From Bacteroidota bacterium (GTDB lineage: Bacteria > Bacteroidota > Bacteroidia > CAILMK01), in assembly GCA_013287095.1 (NCBI GenBank), contig JABDEJ010000032.1, forward strand, positions 1-24,740: DNA of 24,740 nucleotides, given 5' to 3'. Made by a program: the position numbers and the translations under genes. The notes beneath the pieces were generated by a model, which was given only the letters and a program-made list of their open reading frames with translations, was not told the origin of the DNA and searched no databases. Positions 22,101 through 24,740 of the stretch are shown piece by piece (position 1 is the stretch's first letter; each line of letters opens with the position of its first letter).

Positions 22101-22751
22101 TTATTCACATTGCTTCAGTAGATCTTCTGCCATTTTTTGTCCCCAATTTGGTGAAATTGCACTGGAAGGTTTGAAAACTTTGTATCTGGAAACAGCCGAT
22201 GCTAAAACTGGCTTTGCCCTTTCCTTGCCACCACCAAACATTTTTGGAGTATAAAATAATCCCTGGCCTTCAAGAAAGAAAGGGCGGGGGTTAAAAGAAT
22301 CTAATTTTTCGGCTGTTTTATAATCCTGGTTTGCAAGTGTGCCATATTTTTTGCCTCTTGACATTGGGTCAACCATGATACGGCCAGAGTTTATCAAACC
22401 TTTTACCGTAACGATCTCTGAATTATTAGGGGAAAGTGCACCTGCCTTACTTATTAATGCATCTGCTTTGTCCATTAAATCATCAATGCCTTTTTTATCC
22501 TTATGCTCCGTAAATGCCACTAAAGCATAACAATATGCCGCGTAGTAATCCGGTAGCCATTCCCTGGTTTCGACTCCGGAGATTCGCTCAAATGTATTTG
22601 CAAGTTGCATATATTGTTCCGGGGCAACGGCAGAATCCATTTGGCTCAGAGCGCTTTTCATGGCTTGCTGGTATTGTGGGCCATCGGCATAAATGTTTTT
22701 TGCAAAAAAGAATACGGAGATTACAAGTGCGATCTTTAGTAATTTTTTCAT
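22101..22751 (-). CDS. Exported TPR-like protein of unknown function
   Basis: It has 216 residues. Signal peptide 1-22 (MKKLLKIALVISVFFFAKNI, then YA). The mature part is helical with tetratricopeptide-like spacing: PEQYMQLANTFERISGV, LPDYYAAYCYALVAF, ALISKAGALSPNNSEIVTVK, then a PMSRGKKYGTLANQDYKTAE segment and FFLEGQGLFYTPKMFGGGKE. It resembles small exported helical-repeat proteins found next to TonB-dependent receptors in Bacteroidota. Here the receptor remnant at 22784 ends 32 bases upstream on the same strand, so the two were probably co-transcribed. Function unknown. Confidence 0.8.
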   Translation of the reverse strand: MKKLLKIALVISVFFFAKNIYADGPQYQQAMKSALSQMDSAVAPEQYMQLANTFERISGVETREWLPDYYAAYCYALVAFTEHKDKKGIDDLMDKADALISKAGALSPNNSEIVTVKGLINSGRIMVDPMSRGKKYGTLANQDYKTAEKLDSFNPRPFFLEGQGLFYTPKMFGGGKERAKPVLASAVSRYKVFKPSSAISPNWGQKMAEDLLKQCE

Positions 22752-22783
22752 AATGTATTGATCATTGATAATTGTTCATTGCA

Positions 22784-24400
22784 TTAATTGGTTGTCTTTC
22801 TTCCTATGTCCACAAACATACCAATAAAAAATGTTCGGTAAGCCGGTGGTAAAATCGGATATGCCGTTTTTCCATCTGTTGAGTATCGGTACCCATAAAC
22901 GTTTTTAAAATTCGGCACATCTGCGAGCGACACAAATATCACTGTAAAATTATTCCAGAGCTGGGTCAGATAGCTATAGCCGAGACTAAAATCTTTATAA
23001 TCAGGTGTTGTGCGTTCAACAAAGTATTGGTTATATGATGGTCTTCCAGTAGCATAAGTAAAGGTCGCACTGATGCTGGAGCTTATGGCCGGAAAACTTT
23101 GCTTATAGACTATAGCTATGGTATGTTTTGCTGAAAAGGAAGGCATGGCCTCTTCAAGATATCTGTCATATATTCGCTTTGTATCAAGATAAGAATAAGA
23201 AATCCAGTAATCTACATGCTTAAAAGTTTTCTTGTCCCGCCAGAATACGTCAACACCATCCGCATATCCATAGCCACTATTATCAATAACAGAATCAGGG
23301 CCAACTCCCGTATTCTGATAAACCCTTTCAAGACTATTATACTTTTTATAATATCCTTCTATTCTAAAAGTACGGTCATCATCCATATATTGATAATCAA
23401 GTATATAGTGAGTGGCTAATTCGTATGTCAATCCCGTGTTTTTATAAAGGTATTCGTTTTGCGAAAGCTCAAGAATGTTTGAGTTAGGCGTCTGGTAAAA
23501 CTCTCCATAAGCAGCTGATACCTGGGTTTTAGCCCCTGTTTTATAAGCAATGGATAGGCGGGGAGCGGCATCATATTTATTAAGGAACCTGCTATACTCT
23601 GCCCTCGCACCTACCCGCGCAGCAAGATTCCTGGTGATATAAAGGTCTGTTTCTACAAAAGCGGCACCGTACAATTCCTGGATATGGTATTGATATATCC
23701 CAAAACTATCGGTGAAATTCTGCAGCTGTGCTTCTCCTCCAAACTTAATATCAGAACTGGTATTAATGAATGGATGTGTTACATAAGCCTTTACCTGGCT
23801 GAGTTCCTGGATTCGTCCAAGCGGAATGGTATATCCCGGTACTGAAGTGAGGGTATCCCATTTGATATTGTCTACATTTTTGCTGTATGATATGCCACTA
23901 TACAACTTCCATTTATTGAAGTAATCCTGGTAGGTTGAGTTGATATAAATATTGCTGTTTTTAATATCAAACTGGTCATTTAGATTTGGATAAGTAAGAC
24001 TTGGGAAATCAAGAGTTGAATGGCTTACACTATAAGTACCATAAAACTTAAATAAGCCTGTTTCTGAAGTTTTTTGTCTGAATATGATAGCTCCATTTGC
24101 TGTTTCCGGTGGCTTAATCCATTGTGTGTTTTGGCGGTTGAGCAGAAAGAAGGGTTCCAGGTTGGCATAGTTTGCTTCAATGCTAAGCTGGGTGTTTTTC
24201 CAACGTTGAGTGTGATTAGCACCTAATCCAACTGCCGTTACACTTACACCTGTACTTGTTTGGTCAGCCAGGTCATCTGTACTTAAAACAAGTGTGGAAG
24301 ATAGGGCCTGTCCATACATGGCAGAATATCCTCCAGTGCTAAATATGGTCCCTGTAAATAAAAAAGGTGAAAACCTCCCCCTTTGTGGAACATCCGGGAT
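22784..24400 (-). pseudogene. TonB-dependent receptor, C-terminal barrel only (N-terminus missing)
   Basis: Outer-membrane TonB-dependent transporter; substrate unknown. About 539 residues of receptor sequence are visible in one frame from about 24400 to the stop at 22784. The upstream end reads IPDVPQRGRFSPFLFTGTIF, then STGGYSAMYGQALSSTLVL, the conserved end of the plug domain. After it comes a long beta-barrel of alternating aromatic strands (VDVFWRDKKT, YDAAPRLSIAYKTG, TGRPSYNQYF). Signal peptide, carboxypeptidase-like domain, TonB box and most of the plug are absent. In this frame two stops (TAA TGA) lie just upstream, and the sequence there belongs to yebC. The first ATG (24319) is internal and not a credible start. 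Either a truncated gene or an assembly chimera. Confidence 0.8.
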
Positions 24401-24740
24401 GCTACTTCATTATCATCAATATCAACATCTTCAGCTCCAGAATCAATCAATTCCAAGGTCAATTCATCCATGTCCATCCCTGCGGGCATCGTGAATTCAA
24501 TGATTCCCTTCTGGTCGAATATGAATTCAAATGTCCCATTATTGGCAAGGTTACCACCCATTTTGCTGAAATACTTACGCATATTCGCAACGGTTCGGTT
24601 TATGTTATCCGTTGACGTTTCGACAAATATGGCAACCTTTCCTGGCCCATATCCTTCATAATTTATGTCCTGAAAACTTACAGTATCCTTATCTCCACCT
24701 TTCTTTATTGCCCTATCAATATTATCCTTGGGCATATTCT
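24283..24740 (-). pseudogene. yebC: YebC/PmpR-family protein, central part; C-terminus replaced
   Basis: YebC-family proteins act as transcription or translation factors (some rescue ribosomes at proline runs). The visible frame enters from the right edge at about residue 60 of the family (NMPKDNIDRAIKKGGDKD) and runs through YEGYGPGKVAIFVE, STDNINRTVANMRKYFSKMG, GTFEFIFDQKGII and ELIDSGAEDVDIDDNE. At about 24405 the similarity stops. The following residues (SRMFHKGGGFHLFYLQGP and on, to the stop at 24283) are TonB-dependent receptor DNA read in the wrong frame. About 70 expected C-terminal residues are missing. The N-terminus is outside the window. Confidence 0.85.

Overview
The window comes from a member of the Bacteroidota, most likely a Chitinophagia/Sphingobacteriia-type lineage. 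The basis is the families present (TamL-type Omp85 lipoprotein, a gliding-motility/type IX secretion C-terminal domain, a TonB-dependent receptor, DUF3098, the tRNA-Gln/prs/rplY order), the many TAnnTTTG -7 promoter boxes with short leaders, and the scarcity of Shine-Dalgarno sites. Species is not determinable by eye.

Layout. 1-1499 (minus strand): tRNA-Gln, prs and the start of rplY. 1554-9479 (minus): a small carboxypeptidase-regulatory-like exported protein, then a giant modular surface protein of about 2,300 residues. That gene is broken into two frames by a small GC-rich palindromic insert containing a six-G run. 9536-10756: a REP-associated tyrosine transposase (RAYT) between two inverted copies of a palindromic element, followed by an intergenic mosaic of other palindromes. 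11124-15400: a coiled-coil lipoprotein, tamL, and a divergent rRNA/tRNA methyltransferase whose start overlaps that of tamL. 15487-20699 (plus): a likely operon of saccharopine dehydrogenase-like protein, ftsX, DUF3098, truB, ribF and an M23/LysM peptidase, mixing cell-wall, tRNA-modification and flavin functions. 20887-21719: two small paired genes, the second a miniature kinase-like protein. 21727-22751 (minus): clpS and a TPR-like exported protein. 22784-24740 (minus): a TonB-dependent receptor lacking its N-terminal part, fused directly to a yebC gene lacking its C-terminal part.

The main theme for a second look is small palindromic repeats and where they land. The RAYT is bracketed by inverted copies of one family. 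A relative lies in frame inside the secretion-signal domain of the giant surface protein. A different palindrome family lies in frame inside the saccharopine dehydrogenase-like gene. A third insert, with a G6 tract, separates the surface protein from its sorting domain. The yebC/receptor junction near 24400 is either a genomic deletion or an assembly chimera. No CRISPR array, prophage, rRNA or classical insertion sequence was seen.
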